IMG/VR virus record: IMGVR_UViG_3300030109_003755 | Span: 1 to 33,183 of that record | Source: a virus | DNA length: 33,183 nt | Strand: one strand, 5' to 3' | Shown here: positions 1 through 7,539 of the stretch, in pieces | How the letters are laid out: each line of letters begins with the position of its first letter | Position numbering within the stretch: the first letter of the stretch is position 1 | Made by a program: the position numbers and the translations under genes | The notes under the pieces: model-generated | What the model saw: the letters and a program-made list of their open reading frames with translations, nothing else | Databases searched by the model: none | Told to the model about the DNA's origin: nothing

Positions 1-1647
1 TAGAACATCAACCCTACCATCAAAATCCGCTGCAAAAACTTGTTGCTGACCACCCGCTACCTCATAAGGATACGCTTGTGGTAAGTTCTCTGCAAAAATC
101 CTAGCCAGTATTCTAAACTCAGTCTTTTGGGCGTAATGTAATCTTTTGTGTATAGCAGACATAACCTTCATGCCACGCTCTAACATCGCAACTGTAGATC
201 CAACGGGCATGTCACCACTTGTCTCGCCAATCTTCTGATCCGCTATAGATACAAATCGTCTGCCCGCCTCAATCAAGGCAGCCAGTAAATTAGATAATGT
301 ACCAGATGGCTCTTTAAAGGGGAGAGGAACGATTGAATTCCTTAAATCACCACCTGGTGCATCGATGTCACGGAACTCACCAGGCGATAAAGGCTCGTCA
401 TCATTTCTGATTCTTATTCCTCTTGCTTTGAAACCTGCGGGTAGGTTCGATAAAGTTCCCGCATCAATCAATTGTCTCAATATACTTGTGGTAGCTCTAC
501 CAAGACCACCGATCATATGAATTAGGCCAAATCCATAAAACCCCAGTCCTGGTAGAAACTTATAGTGGACGAAATACTGTACTTTCTTCTTTAACGGATC
601 ATTCGCTTCATAGTTACGTGTTATAGATAATATCTCTCCTGATCCTTGGTCCAAGGTTACAATGTAAGGTAACTTGATTCCCGTTGGCTCACCATCCGCA
701 CCTAAATCCTCGAACCCCTCAATATCCAGATTTACGTGCATCTCAAGAACAGAATATATCTCATCCGAATATCCTTTACTTGCTCCTTCTAATTCGTCTT
801 TCTTTTCTTGGACGACATCTTGATCTTCGTCTGATGACGATATTTCCACATCTCTATAAATACCCGCCACCTGCATTTTCCTAATATCGTTTTCATCCAT
901 TTTAAGGACATGGGTGACTCTTGAGACTGTGTTAATGTCCGAAGCTTGATACGGAACGACAAGATCTTCAGCAGGCACGAACTTCGAAACAGCAGTACCC
1001 CTAGTCTGATCGTAGTAAATTTTCTTGAAAGTAGAACCCGCCAATGGCAAATAGAAAAGCATTTGGTCAGTATCTGTATCATAATCTTGCATGACCTCCG
1101 TAATCTGGTAGTTCATAAACTCACGAACCCTCGCAGCTTGTGCTTCTCGTTCCATGGTTCGAGTGCCCATAATATTGATCTTTACGGGACCGCCAGATGG
1201 TAATAATTCTTTGTATGATTGTGCTTGAAATTGGGTTACTGATTCGGCAATCAACGGATGCGTTACACCACTTGCCCCATCAAAAGGCTCAGTTCTTTCT
1301 TGATAATTGATACCAAGTAAATCCAAACCCTTAACGTATCCCTCTTTCCATTCGGATCTTGCCTCGAGATCCTCTTCATATTGACCACGTAATTCAGAGG
1401 ACAACTCATCTAATATCTTCTCGTCCAACACTTCTGCTAAATTAGCATTGTGATCATATTGCTCAGTCTGGACTTCAATACCCTCTCCGCCCATTAGAGC
1501 TTGAACCAATGCTCCGCCATCTGGACTTTGCAATACTTCTGCACCACCCTCAAAAGTTTCGGGTTGCGGAATATCAACATCCATACCTTGCGGTGCTTCA
1601 ATGCCAGAATCTACAAGCGAGGCCATGGGACGTGGAGGTATTGCCAT
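1..1647 (-). CDS. Portal protein (partial, runs off left edge)
   Basis: An open frame of 549 codons runs from ATG at 1647 to the window edge with no stop, so the C-terminus is missing. The sequence has the pattern of portal proteins of marine podophages: an acidic N-terminus, then FDGASGVTHPLIAES, QAQSYKELLP and a GPVKINI stretch, followed by KFVPAEDLVVPY and DINTVSRVTH. The late part (QKIGETSGDMPVGSTVAMLE) is also typical of this family. The portal forms the ring at the head vertex through which DNA is packaged and ejected. The start overlaps the stop of the preceding gene in a TAATG junction. It is the last gene of the TerL-led cluster seen here; capsid genes would be expected next, outside the window. 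The family was recognised by sequence pattern, not by a search. Confidence 0.85.
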   Translation of the reverse strand, partial: MAIPPRPMASLVDSGIEAPQGMDVDIPQPETFEGGAEVLQSPDGGALVQALMGGEGIEVQTEQYDHNANLAEVLDEKILDELSSELRGQYEEDLEARSEWKEGYVKGLDLLGINYQERTEPFDGASGVTHPLIAESVTQFQAQSYKELLPSGGPVKINIMGTRTMEREAQAARVREFMNYQITEVMQDYDTDTDQMLFYLPLAGSTFKKIYYDQTRGTAVSKFVPAEDLVVPYQASDINTVSRVTHVLKMDENDIRKMQVAGIYRDVEISSSDEDQDVVQEKKDELEGASKGYSDEIYSVLEMHVNLDIEGFEDLGADGEPTGIKLPYIVTLDQGSGEILSITRNYEANDPLKKKVQYFVHYKFLPGLGFYGFGLIHMIGGLGRATTSILRQLIDAGTLSNLPAGFKARGIRIRNDDEPLSPGEFRDIDAPGGDLRNSIVPLPFKEPSGTLSNLLAALIEAGRRFVSIADQKIGETSGDMPVGSTVAMLERGMKVMSAIHKRLHYAQKTEFRILARIFAENLPQAYPYEVAGGQQQVFAADFDGRVDVL

Positions 1648-2615
1648 TAGAATATCCCTTCAAAATATTGTTTAATTTTTCCTAAGGTACCAATTTGTTC
1701 TTTCTTTTCTGGTACATCCATTTTTCTAAGTTCTTTGTTTGCTATCTCATTAAATTTTTCAGCCACTCTTTCATTAAAAAAAGCTGGACCAAATTCTTGA
1801 TTACTTGGAACTATCTTTTTAGCAAATCTAGAAAGATCTTTATCACTGTCTGGTTGTAACATAGATATAGGCTCTAATAATTTTGCACGTTCAAAAATAT
1901 CTATTTTTGAAATTTTTGTATCGGGTCTTTCTTTTGCAATCTGATACTCAAACTCATCTATAATTCGTTCTTCATTTCTTATATCTTTACCCTTTTTTTG
2001 TATTTGATCAGGAATACCTGGTTGATTCCTACTTAACTCTCTTACAACAAATTTGCCATCTTCCAAGCTTAATTCATCGAGATTATCATATAAATACTTA
2101 AATCCTGCATGTGCAAGTTCATGATTTAAAGTATTTAACATATCTTTGGGTGGTAAAATATCACGCATAAAATTAAAAGTAGCCAAGCCACCAGATGGAA
2201 TTGGTTGTCTTTTTATACCATATTTATCAAGTTGTTCAAATCTACGTCTTTCATAATCTGAATCAATATCCTCTTCACTTGGTATAAACAATCCTCTTGA
2301 TCCCGTATATTTTGCTTTATCCTCTACTCCAGGTCGAAGTCTGTCAAAAGGTATTCCTTGAATACTTACTTTGCCTTCCTCAAATAATTTATATCCTAGT
2401 TGAGCCAGTGGAGTATTTGAAATATATGGATCTAAATCTGCTCTCATTTCTAAATCACCTAATTCACCTTGCTCTTCTACACTTGCCAATTCGGCTTTTG
2501 GTGTGAAAGGTCTTCTCATCGGTATTGGTATATCCGATATACCTTTGCTGTCACCCTTCTTTTGTTGAAGAATATTTAGTAAGTTATTAGCTAGTTGTTG
2601 GCGTTGCTCACTCAT
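1647..2615 (-). CDS. Putative zinc metallopeptidase-like phage protein (HExxH)
   Basis: 322 aa. The clearest signal is HELAH at residues 165-169 within NTLNHELAHAGFKYL, a canonical HExxH zinc site in a predicted helix. A Glu-rich helix (NEERIIDEFEYQIA, about 214-227) could supply the third, gluzincin-type ligand. The N-terminal 60 residues are polar and Pro-rich and look disordered. There is no signal peptide. The gene lies between TerL and portal and is joined to its neighbours by overlapping start and stop codons (ATGA upstream, TAATG downstream), so it is probably made with the packaging proteins. It might cleave a head protein or be packaged and act during entry; both are inference. A catalytically silent structural protein cannot be excluded. 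Confidence 0.55.
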   Translation of the reverse strand: MSEQRQQLANNLLNILQQKKGDSKGISDIPIPMRRPFTPKAELASVEEQGELGDLEMRADLDPYISNTPLAQLGYKLFEEGKVSIQGIPFDRLRPGVEDKAKYTGSRGLFIPSEEDIDSDYERRRFEQLDKYGIKRQPIPSGGLATFNFMRDILPPKDMLNTLNHELAHAGFKYLYDNLDELSLEDGKFVVRELSRNQPGIPDQIQKKGKDIRNEERIIDEFEYQIAKERPDTKISKIDIFERAKLLEPISMLQPDSDKDLSRFAKKIVPSNQEFGPAFFNERVAEKFNEIANKELRKMDVPEKKEQIGTLGKIKQYFEGIF

Positions 2616-2722
2616 AATATTCTTGTTTTACGTTTTTTCCCTGGTGCAAGGATCTTGGAAAATCTGTTTACAACCAGTTTGCCTTTAGGTTTCTTCTTCA
2701 ATGTTTCACGTGAAACATTCAT
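2612..2722 (-). CDS. 36-aa basic protein overlapping a parS-like site
   Basis: A short ORF fills the only gap between the 75-aa gene and the HExxH gene. It starts at ATG 2722, inside the TAATG junction with the upstream stop, and ends with TGA at 2614-2612, which overlaps the next ATG as ATGA. The product starts MNVSRETLKKK and is very basic (many Lys/Arg, no Asp, one Glu). Coupling at both ends is the main support for translation, with a weak AAGGG-type ribosome site upstream. Codons 2-8 coincide with the palindrome at 2700-2719. Function is unknown. It may be a small DNA-binding or virion peptide, or the frame may only keep translation coupled across the site. Confidence 0.5.
   Translation of the reverse strand: MNVSRETLKKKPKGKLVVNRFSKILAPGKKRKTRIL
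2700..2719. promoter_or_regulatory. Perfect 20-bp palindrome containing a parS-type ParB site
   Basis: The core TGTTTCACGTGAAACA (2702-2717) is a perfect palindrome, extended to 20 bp by one A/T pair plus one further pair. It matches exactly the published chromosomal parS consensus TGTTNCACGTGAAACA, bound by Spo0J/ParB in most bacteria. No ParB or ParA gene is present in the window. That this short coding region encodes it by chance is unlikely, but binding by host ParB is inference. Confidence 0.7.
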
Positions 2723-2949
2723 TAATACTGTCCCTTGAAATTGCCAATGTCTACTTTGCCACCATTGCGGAACTCAGCTCGGACTTTACCTCCGCCTTTT
2801 TTGGCTTGCACTAGTTTTCTAATTGCTTTTTGAGCATCGACTAAACTAATTTGTCCCGCTTTGGCTGCATTCACGAGATTTTTAAATTGACCTGTTTTTG
2901 CTTGTCCAGTTCTATCTTTTCTTATTCTAGTTACTTTATTTTTTGACAT
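2722..2949 (-). CDS. Small basic protein with GG-V-GN-KGQ C-terminal tail (75 aa)
   Basis: A 75-aa, Lys/Arg-rich protein. Residues 1-50 read as a basic helical segment (NLVNAAKAGQISLVDAQKA). The end, FRNGGKVDIGNFKGQY, matches the end of its upstream neighbour, YRGGGMVNLGNYKGQF, although the rest of the two proteins differs. It sits between TerL and portal, with one-base TAATG overlaps at both ends, which points to tight co-expression with packaging genes. The shared tail may be a targeting or docking signal for the virion; that is inference. No enzymatic motif is visible. Confidence 0.7.
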   Translation of the reverse strand: MSKNKVTRIRKDRTGQAKTGQFKNLVNAAKAGQISLVDAQKAIRKLVQAKKGGGKVRAEFRNGGKVDIGNFKGQY

Positions 2950-3236
2950 TAGAATTGCCCCTTATAATTACCAAGGTTCACCATTCCGCCACCACGATAT
3001 TCTGTTTTGAGATCACCGCCCATGGCTTTATTTCTTACAGCACCCTCATACTTTTTAAAAATATCTGAATTATCAATAGACTCTTTCGAACCAGGTAATT
3101 TATTTAAATCTAGTTTTTTACCAGTTTCTTTTTTAGTTTTAAGTTTTTTCTTACTAACCTTACCAGTTTCTTTTTGCTTTTTGAGTTGTTCAGCTAGTTT
3201 TTTTTGTGCAGCAATCAAATCTTCTTTTTTGGACAT
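2949..3236 (-). CDS. Small Lys-rich protein with GG-V-GN-KGQ C-terminal tail (95 aa)
   Basis: 95 aa. The first 50 residues are a strongly charged Lys/Glu coiled-coil-like segment (AAQKKLAEQLKKQKETG) with an internal repeat of KK(K)ETGK. A short linker (LNKLPGSKESIDNSDIF) follows, and the C-terminus is YRGGGMVNLGNYKGQF, shared with the next gene. Its start overlaps the TerL stop. It may be a minor virion or packaging-accessory protein. The identification rests only on the shared tail and position. Confidence 0.7.
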   Translation of the reverse strand: MSKKEDLIAAQKKLAEQLKKQKETGKVSKKKLKTKKETGKKLDLNKLPGSKESIDNSDIFKKYEGAVRNKAMGGDLKTEYRGGGMVNLGNYKGQF

Positions 3237-4696
3237 TAGTAATACTCCCTTTTAGGTCTGTAGTAATCCGTATCATCTTCTTCGCCATTTAGCGATATAA
3301 ACCCACCTTGTCTGAATCTTATCAAAGCCATAGTCATACTGTCAACATAATCGTCATGCTCACCATTCGGAAACGCCATGCATTCATCAATGACTTCCTC
3401 CGCAAAATGCTTTTCGGGTGCCCAAACCATACCCGCTTCAAATAATGGTGCAACTGTGTGCATCCTCGTCACCTTATCACGACCCTTCGATGGTGTATAG
3501 TTCATAATTGGTATACCCGTTCTTCGAAGTTCATCTGTCAACGGCAGTCCAGACGCTTTTGCCTCAACAATCATCATGTCTGGCTCCCAATAATCGTACT
3601 CCTCTAACGCTTTTTCCTTTAATTCTGGAAAATTCCACCTTCCACGCCTCGCATCCATCAAAATTATGTTATCGGCACCCGTTTCTTCACTTCTAAATAT
3701 GCCCCAAGTCGTAATTGCACTGTAATCTGCCGATTCCCTCTTGGAAAATGCAGTATCATAGCTCTGAATTATATAATCTACCTCTGGAACGTCCTCTTTT
3801 GTCCAAATCTTCCACCATTCTTTCTTTACAATCGCTCCTTCTTCCGCAGTCGGTTGTTGTTGCCACTGTGCACCCCATTTTTGTACGGGTAAGGACGCTT
3901 TTACCTTTAATAAATCGTCTTTTTTCCAAAATTCTGGCCATAATGGGTTCTCTGACGGCAAAATCGCAGGAAATTCAACAACTTCCCACTTGTCAGACAG
4001 TACATCACTGCCTTGAGACTTAATTAAACGACCCGTCAAATCTCTCAATCCCCATCTCGTCATCACAACTATGATTTTTCCACCAGGTTGCAGTCTCTGA
4101 CGAGGACCAGATGTATACCACTCATACGCCTCGTCCAATCTACCCTCGGATAAAGCATCTTGCTCAGAATGTGGATCGTCAATTATAAATAAATCCGCAC
4201 CACGACCAGTAACCGCAGCTCCAACACCCGCAGCAAAATATTCTCCGCCCGCACTCGTCTCCCAACGACCTGCCGCCTTACTATCGGCCTTCAAATCCGT
4301 GTCGGGAAATATATGTGCATACTCCTCAGAATCAATTAAATCCCTTACTTTACGTCCAAACCTTACCGCCAACTCCGTATTGTGCGTGGCTTGTATAATC
4401 TTTAATTTAGGATTGCGTCCCAAGAACCACGCAGGCATTAAATAAGATGCAAGTTCCGACTTCGAATGTCTCGGTGGCATATTAACAATCAACCGATCAA
4501 TCTCGCCACTCGCTACCTTTTCTAACTTTTCCGCTATTTCTATGTGATGACGGCCTTCAATAAAGTTCTCATAAACATGATGAACAAAAGGCATAAAATT
4601 ATTCTGTGCCTCATCACGTAAGATTAAACGTGCCTCAGCTTCCTTCAGCATTAAATATTCTTTAAGTGCCTCGTCTGGTAATGTATCTAAATTCAT
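3236..4696 (-). CDS. terL: Terminase large subunit
   Basis: 486 aa, full length for TerL. The N-terminal ATPase has a variant Walker A, MPPRHSKS (residues 73-80), and a Walker B, LFIIDDP (169-175). The arginine/coupling region includes VMTRWGLRDLTGRL. The C-terminal RNase H-like nuclease shows its acidic residues in IIQSYDTAFSKRESADYS, MIVEAKASG and GEHDDYVDSMTMAL. The enzyme pumps DNA into the prohead through the portal and cuts the concatemer. ATG at 4696 overlaps the stop of the upstream gene. Unusually, the matching small subunit is about 5 kb away at 9759-10280, although on the same strand. Confidence 0.95.
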   Translation of the reverse strand: MNLDTLPDEALKEYLMLKEAEARLILRDEAQNNFMPFVHHVYENFIEGRHHIEIAEKLEKVASGEIDRLIVNMPPRHSKSELASYLMPAWFLGRNPKLKIIQATHNTELAVRFGRKVRDLIDSEEYAHIFPDTDLKADSKAAGRWETSAGGEYFAAGVGAAVTGRGADLFIIDDPHSEQDALSEGRLDEAYEWYTSGPRQRLQPGGKIIVVMTRWGLRDLTGRLIKSQGSDVLSDKWEVVEFPAILPSENPLWPEFWKKDDLLKVKASLPVQKWGAQWQQQPTAEEGAIVKKEWWKIWTKEDVPEVDYIIQSYDTAFSKRESADYSAITTWGIFRSEETGADNIILMDARRGRWNFPELKEKALEEYDYWEPDMMIVEAKASGLPLTDELRRTGIPIMNYTPSKGRDKVTRMHTVAPLFEAGMVWAPEKHFAEEVIDECMAFPNGEHDDYVDSMTMALIRFRQGGFISLNGEEDDTDYYRPKREYY

Positions 4697-6186
4697 TAAG
4701 TTCTAAATGGATTATTGAACGTAATAGGATTTAATGCCCGTATACCACCCGTGCCCGTTGCAACTGTCGAAGGTGTGAAAGGTCCAGGTTGAAATGGTGG
4801 ATTGCGATCCGTAGGGAACCTTAAAAATCCAGTGCCCTCGCTTGGATCTTCAATAATCGTGCACTTACCATCAATTAACATATAACCCTCGGGACACGGA
4901 TCATCTGGTTTTTTTGCCGTTTTCTTTTTGGCTTGTGTTTCGTTGTCATCGGATCTTTGTTCTTGAGCGTTTGGATCTACACCCTCAACCAATCTTCCAG
5001 ACGCATCCCTTATTCCAATAACCATTCCGCTATTATCTTTAATTAATTGACTATCTGGAATTCTTGCATTTATTCTTTTATTATATTCTTCAATGGTCTC
5101 TTTGTCTTTTGCCATATTAGGTGCAGTAAAATTAAACCCTTCAACCACGCCTACGGGTCTTCCTAAAGCAATTGCAGTCGCCATTCTATCTTTCGATATT
5201 CTTTCTGGATCTAATGCACCCAAAACAGATGGTATACCCGCTCTTTCAAGTAATGTGGGTTCTTGTAACCTTTCCATTTGTTCAAGTCTTTCAACATCAA
5301 AAGGCTTCCCAACATTTGGATCGAAAGGATCTTCTACTCCAGTGGCCGTGGTTCGAGTGCCTGGCGTTCTTGCTCCAAGTGCAGTCTCAGTAATATTAGA
5401 TCTATTTCTTTCAGCTATCTCCGTAGCTTCATCAACATCAAAATCTGCACCACTTGTCCCTGGTGCACCAAGCATCATGTAATTTATCCCATCTGGAATA
5501 TTTGGATCTCGACCAACTTGTTCTTCATAATTAGATGGAATTGATGAAGTTGGGGCAGTTACACCAAAGTCAATGCCTCTTGGATCTCCCATTCCCGCAC
5601 CTTTATCTCTTGCTTGATTTAAAGTTTGTGCAAGTGCAGCTAGACCTCGTTCTTGTTGTGTTTGTGGAGCAAGTCTGTCAACAGCTACTGCAGCAGGTAA
5701 AAAAGATTGCACTGTCACTGGATTACCAAACGCATCAAAACTCGGAGTGCCTCTAGCCTCTGGAGTCGTGGGTGCCGCACCTAGTGCCTCGACCATCGTG
5801 TCTGAACGTGACTGCATGGTCATTGGATCAAAAATATCAGATACACCAACACCAGAAAATGTAGGAGAGGTTCCCGCTGCTTGAACAGATGGAACACTAA
5901 CAGCAGTCGAATCTATAAAATCTTCTGGAGTGGATGTCGTGTCATCACTACCCGCACCACCTTGTGTGGTTTGTGCAAAATTAGAAGCCGACATAAAATT
6001 AGAGGGTTCTAAACCTCTTGCCTCTAAATTGTCCGCAGTGAATTGTGCATCATAAGTACTAGAATTAACAATATTACTTCTTGATTGATTGTTATCGTCA
6101 CCAGTTGCTGCCGCAACTTCGGCATCAGATAATCCCATATTCGCATCATAGCTATCACTTGTATCTTCTGAACCACTATCGCCCAT
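4696..6186 (-). CDS. Large low-complexity phage protein with Cys-pair and GGIRAL tail
   Basis: 496 aa from ATG 6186. A TTG two codons upstream (6192) is possible, but AGGAAGG lies 7 nt before the ATG and decides the start. The protein is rich in Asp, Ser, Thr, Pro and Gly and looks largely disordered, with recurrent PDG/DPF-type segments. Near the C-terminus is DPCPEGYMLIDGKCTI, a small two-cysteine motif, and the end has GGIRALNPITFNNPFRT. The GGIR(A/T)L string also occurs in two virion-module proteins at the other end of the window. It lies directly upstream of TerL and overlaps the upstream gene by 11 bp. A scaffold, decoration or internal virion role is possible; none is proven. Confidence 0.75.
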   Translation of the reverse strand: MGDSGSEDTSDSYDANMGLSDAEVAAATGDDNNQSRSNIVNSSTYDAQFTADNLEARGLEPSNFMSASNFAQTTQGGAGSDDTTSTPEDFIDSTAVSVPSVQAAGTSPTFSGVGVSDIFDPMTMQSRSDTMVEALGAAPTTPEARGTPSFDAFGNPVTVQSFLPAAVAVDRLAPQTQQERGLAALAQTLNQARDKGAGMGDPRGIDFGVTAPTSSIPSNYEEQVGRDPNIPDGINYMMLGAPGTSGADFDVDEATEIAERNRSNITETALGARTPGTRTTATGVEDPFDPNVGKPFDVERLEQMERLQEPTLLERAGIPSVLGALDPERISKDRMATAIALGRPVGVVEGFNFTAPNMAKDKETIEEYNKRINARIPDSQLIKDNSGMVIGIRDASGRLVEGVDPNAQEQRSDDNETQAKKKTAKKPDDPCPEGYMLIDGKCTIIEDPSEGTGFLRFPTDRNPPFQPGPFTPSTVATGTGGIRALNPITFNNPFRT

Positions 6187-6598
6187 GATCAATCCTTCCT
6201 GCGTTGCTAATTTTGTTCGGTCTATTCCAGTAAGCTCGTTTATGACCAGTATATTTCATTATATTCTCTGTCAAAAATGTCCTCATGTCTCTTGCAATAT
6301 AAAGTACATTATTTTGGGAGCACATGTCAATAACCCAAACTTGCTCTCCATTATTCCTGGCAAACGCATCATGATTGAAAGTTCTATTGACCGCCTCGTC
6401 CTTAGTCAAAAATGTCCATGTCGCAAAGCCAACAAGCGTATTTTGGTTGCGGTACAGTCTTATCTTGCCATGCATGATAGATGGTAAAAATTTTCTGCGT
6501 AATTCTGCTATACGCTGATTGCTATAAAACGGGAATCTGGATGCCATCTCCATGACTTCGCCCAACAAATGAAAACCAGAATGATTTAAATCGTACAT
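6176..6598 (-). CDS. HlyC-like toxin-activating lysine-acyltransferase family protein
   Basis: 140 aa from ATG 6598, chosen because AGAGG lies 9 nt upstream; a TTG at 6658 would add 20 Pro-rich residues but has no ribosome site. The fold pattern follows HlyC/RTX acyltransferases: LGEVMEMAS, FLPSI, VGFATWTFLTKDEA, then GEQVWVIDMC and RDMRTFL, in the same order and spacing. Family members transfer a fatty acyl chain from acyl-ACP to lysines. The conserved Asp is present (D91), but the position of the catalytic His aligns with Tyr25. Small HlyC-like proteins are known near packaging genes of marine phages; their target is unknown. Here it is the first gene of the packaging cluster. Confidence 0.65.
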   Translation of the reverse strand: MYDLNHSGFHLLGEVMEMASRFPFYSNQRIAELRRKFLPSIMHGKIRLYRNQNTLVGFATWTFLTKDEAVNRTFNHDAFARNNGEQVWVIDMCSQNNVLYIARDMRTFLTENIMKYTGHKRAYWNRPNKISNAGRIDHGR

Positions 6599-6747
6599 AA
6601 ATTTTTGCCTCTGGGACTCCAACTTGGTAAAAGTATCAGAAAAAGGGGGTGGGGGCAACCCAATGAAAATACCCCCAAATGAATTTATCAGACTAGCATT
6701 TTATGTGTGTCTCTATAAAAAGGCCCGCCCGATTTCGGGGTCATGGG

Positions 6748-6776
6748 TCAAAAGATTTTTTTATAAATACTTTTGA
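6748..6776. promoter_or_regulatory. Inverted repeat upstream of packaging/late cluster
   Basis: TCAAAAG (6748-6754) and CTTTTGA (6770-6776) form a 7-bp perfect inverted repeat around an AT-only centre. It lies 150-178 nt upstream of the HlyC-like ATG, in the gap after the terminator at 6805-6827. It could be an operator or promoter element for the late - strand transcript. I found no convincing -35/-10 pair that would fix a start site in 6600-6800. Confidence 0.25.
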
Positions 6777-6804
6777 TAATCTTAAGTTACACCCGAAAAT
6801 AAAA

Positions 6805-6827
6805 AAGGCGGGAAATAATCCCGCCTT
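6805..6827 (-). terminator. Intrinsic terminator after the two small - strand genes
   Basis: A perfect 9-bp stem (AAGGCGGGA / TCCCGCCTT) with a 5-nt loop. Read on the - strand it is followed by a T-rich tract (TTTTATTTT). It ends the transcript of 6852-7416 and separates it from the packaging cluster. The + strand side also has T-richness, so it may work both ways. A 14-bp palindrome TTTACGATCGTAAA (6833-6846) sits between it and the stop codon. Confidence 0.85.
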
Positions 6828-6851
6828 AATTTTTTACGATCGTAAAGTTTA

Positions 6852-7145
6852 TTAAACTAATTCACCGCTAATGATTAAATCTTTAGGCATTTTATCCTCT
6901 TGACCATTATGATAAGTATTAAACCATTCTTTTGTAGAATGAATTAATAACCCATGTTTAAGAATATCATTCTTATACATATCTCCATAATCTCCATTAC
7001 AAAAAGTCATCCATCGATCAAAACCAGTATTTTCATTCTTAGCCATTTTATAGGTTTTTAATATGTAATGATCACCTAGACCAGATCTATAGATTGCATA
7101 TGGTTTACTAATAGTCGTCATTTTTCCAAAAATATTTTTAGCCAT
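6852..7145 (-). CDS. Hypothetical protein (97 aa)
   Basis: Not recognised. 97 aa, basic and aromatic-rich (ISKPYAIYRSGLGDHYILKTY, FDRWMTFCNGDYGDMY). It has no membrane segment and no known motif. The ribosome site is ATGGAGTAAATAAA before the ATG, and lies inside the last codons of the upstream gene, so the two are translationally coupled (1-nt gap). The clear terminator 25 nt downstream supports a real gene. A host-directed early protein is a reasonable guess from size and place. Confidence 0.65.
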   Translation of the reverse strand: MAKNIFGKMTTISKPYAIYRSGLGDHYILKTYKMAKNENTGFDRWMTFCNGDYGDMYKNDILKHGLLIHSTKEWFNTYHNGQEDKMPKDLIISGELV

Positions 7146-7146
7146 T

Positions 7147-7416
7147 TTATTTACTCCATGTAGTTTTAGTTATTTCATATTCATAAGCAGGCACCTTCCT
7201 ATATTGACCAGTACCTACCTTTTCAACAATGCCTTTATTTTCTGCATTCTTAAAATGAGATTTTTTTAAGCTGTTGAATTTATTAAAAACCTTACCTATT
7301 AAAGTATGGTTTTTTTCATTAAGTGGGATATTTTCCACGTTAATACTTTCAATTGCTTTCACTAATTGAGATAGTGATATTTTATTAGTCTTATTTTTAG
7401 TCTTTATATTATACAT
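7147..7416 (-). CDS. Hypothetical protein, Lys/Asn-rich (89 aa)
   Basis: The open frame extends to 7485, but ATG 7416 is the better start: GGAG lies 8 nt upstream, and the longer form would cover the 22-bp palindrome at 7440-7461. The 89-aa product has a helical segment ISLSQLVKAIESIN and a basic C-terminal half (FNKFNSLKKSHFKNAENKGIVEKVGTG split by turns) that could be a small winged-helix-like DNA-binding fold; this is tentative. It is the first gene of a two-gene transcript with 6852-7145. Confidence 0.6.
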   Translation of the reverse strand: MYNIKTKNKTNKISLSQLVKAIESINVENIPLNEKNHTLIGKVFNKFNSLKKSHFKNAENKGIVEKVGTGQYRKVPAYEYEITKTTWSK

Positions 7417-7434
7417 AATTTTTACTCCATGTTT

Positions 7435-7461
7435 TGTCTTATGTAGTCTTAAGACTACATA
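7435..7461 (-). promoter_or_regulatory. 22-bp perfect palindrome with ACTACATAAGACA element
   Basis: 7440-7461 is a perfect 22-bp palindrome made of inverted GACTACATA half-sites around TTAA. On the - strand the right half continues into ACTACATAAGACA (7447-7435), one of five copies of a 13-bp element found upstream of transcription units in this region. It ends 18 nt before ATG 7416. A dimeric regulator site or a phage promoter are both possible. Confidence 0.6.
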
Positions 7462-7539
7462 GGAAATAAGGCATAAATAAGGCAAGTTTAAACTTTTTTC
7501 GGGCTGGTATTTTATAGCTGGTTTTTATTTCCAGCAGCT

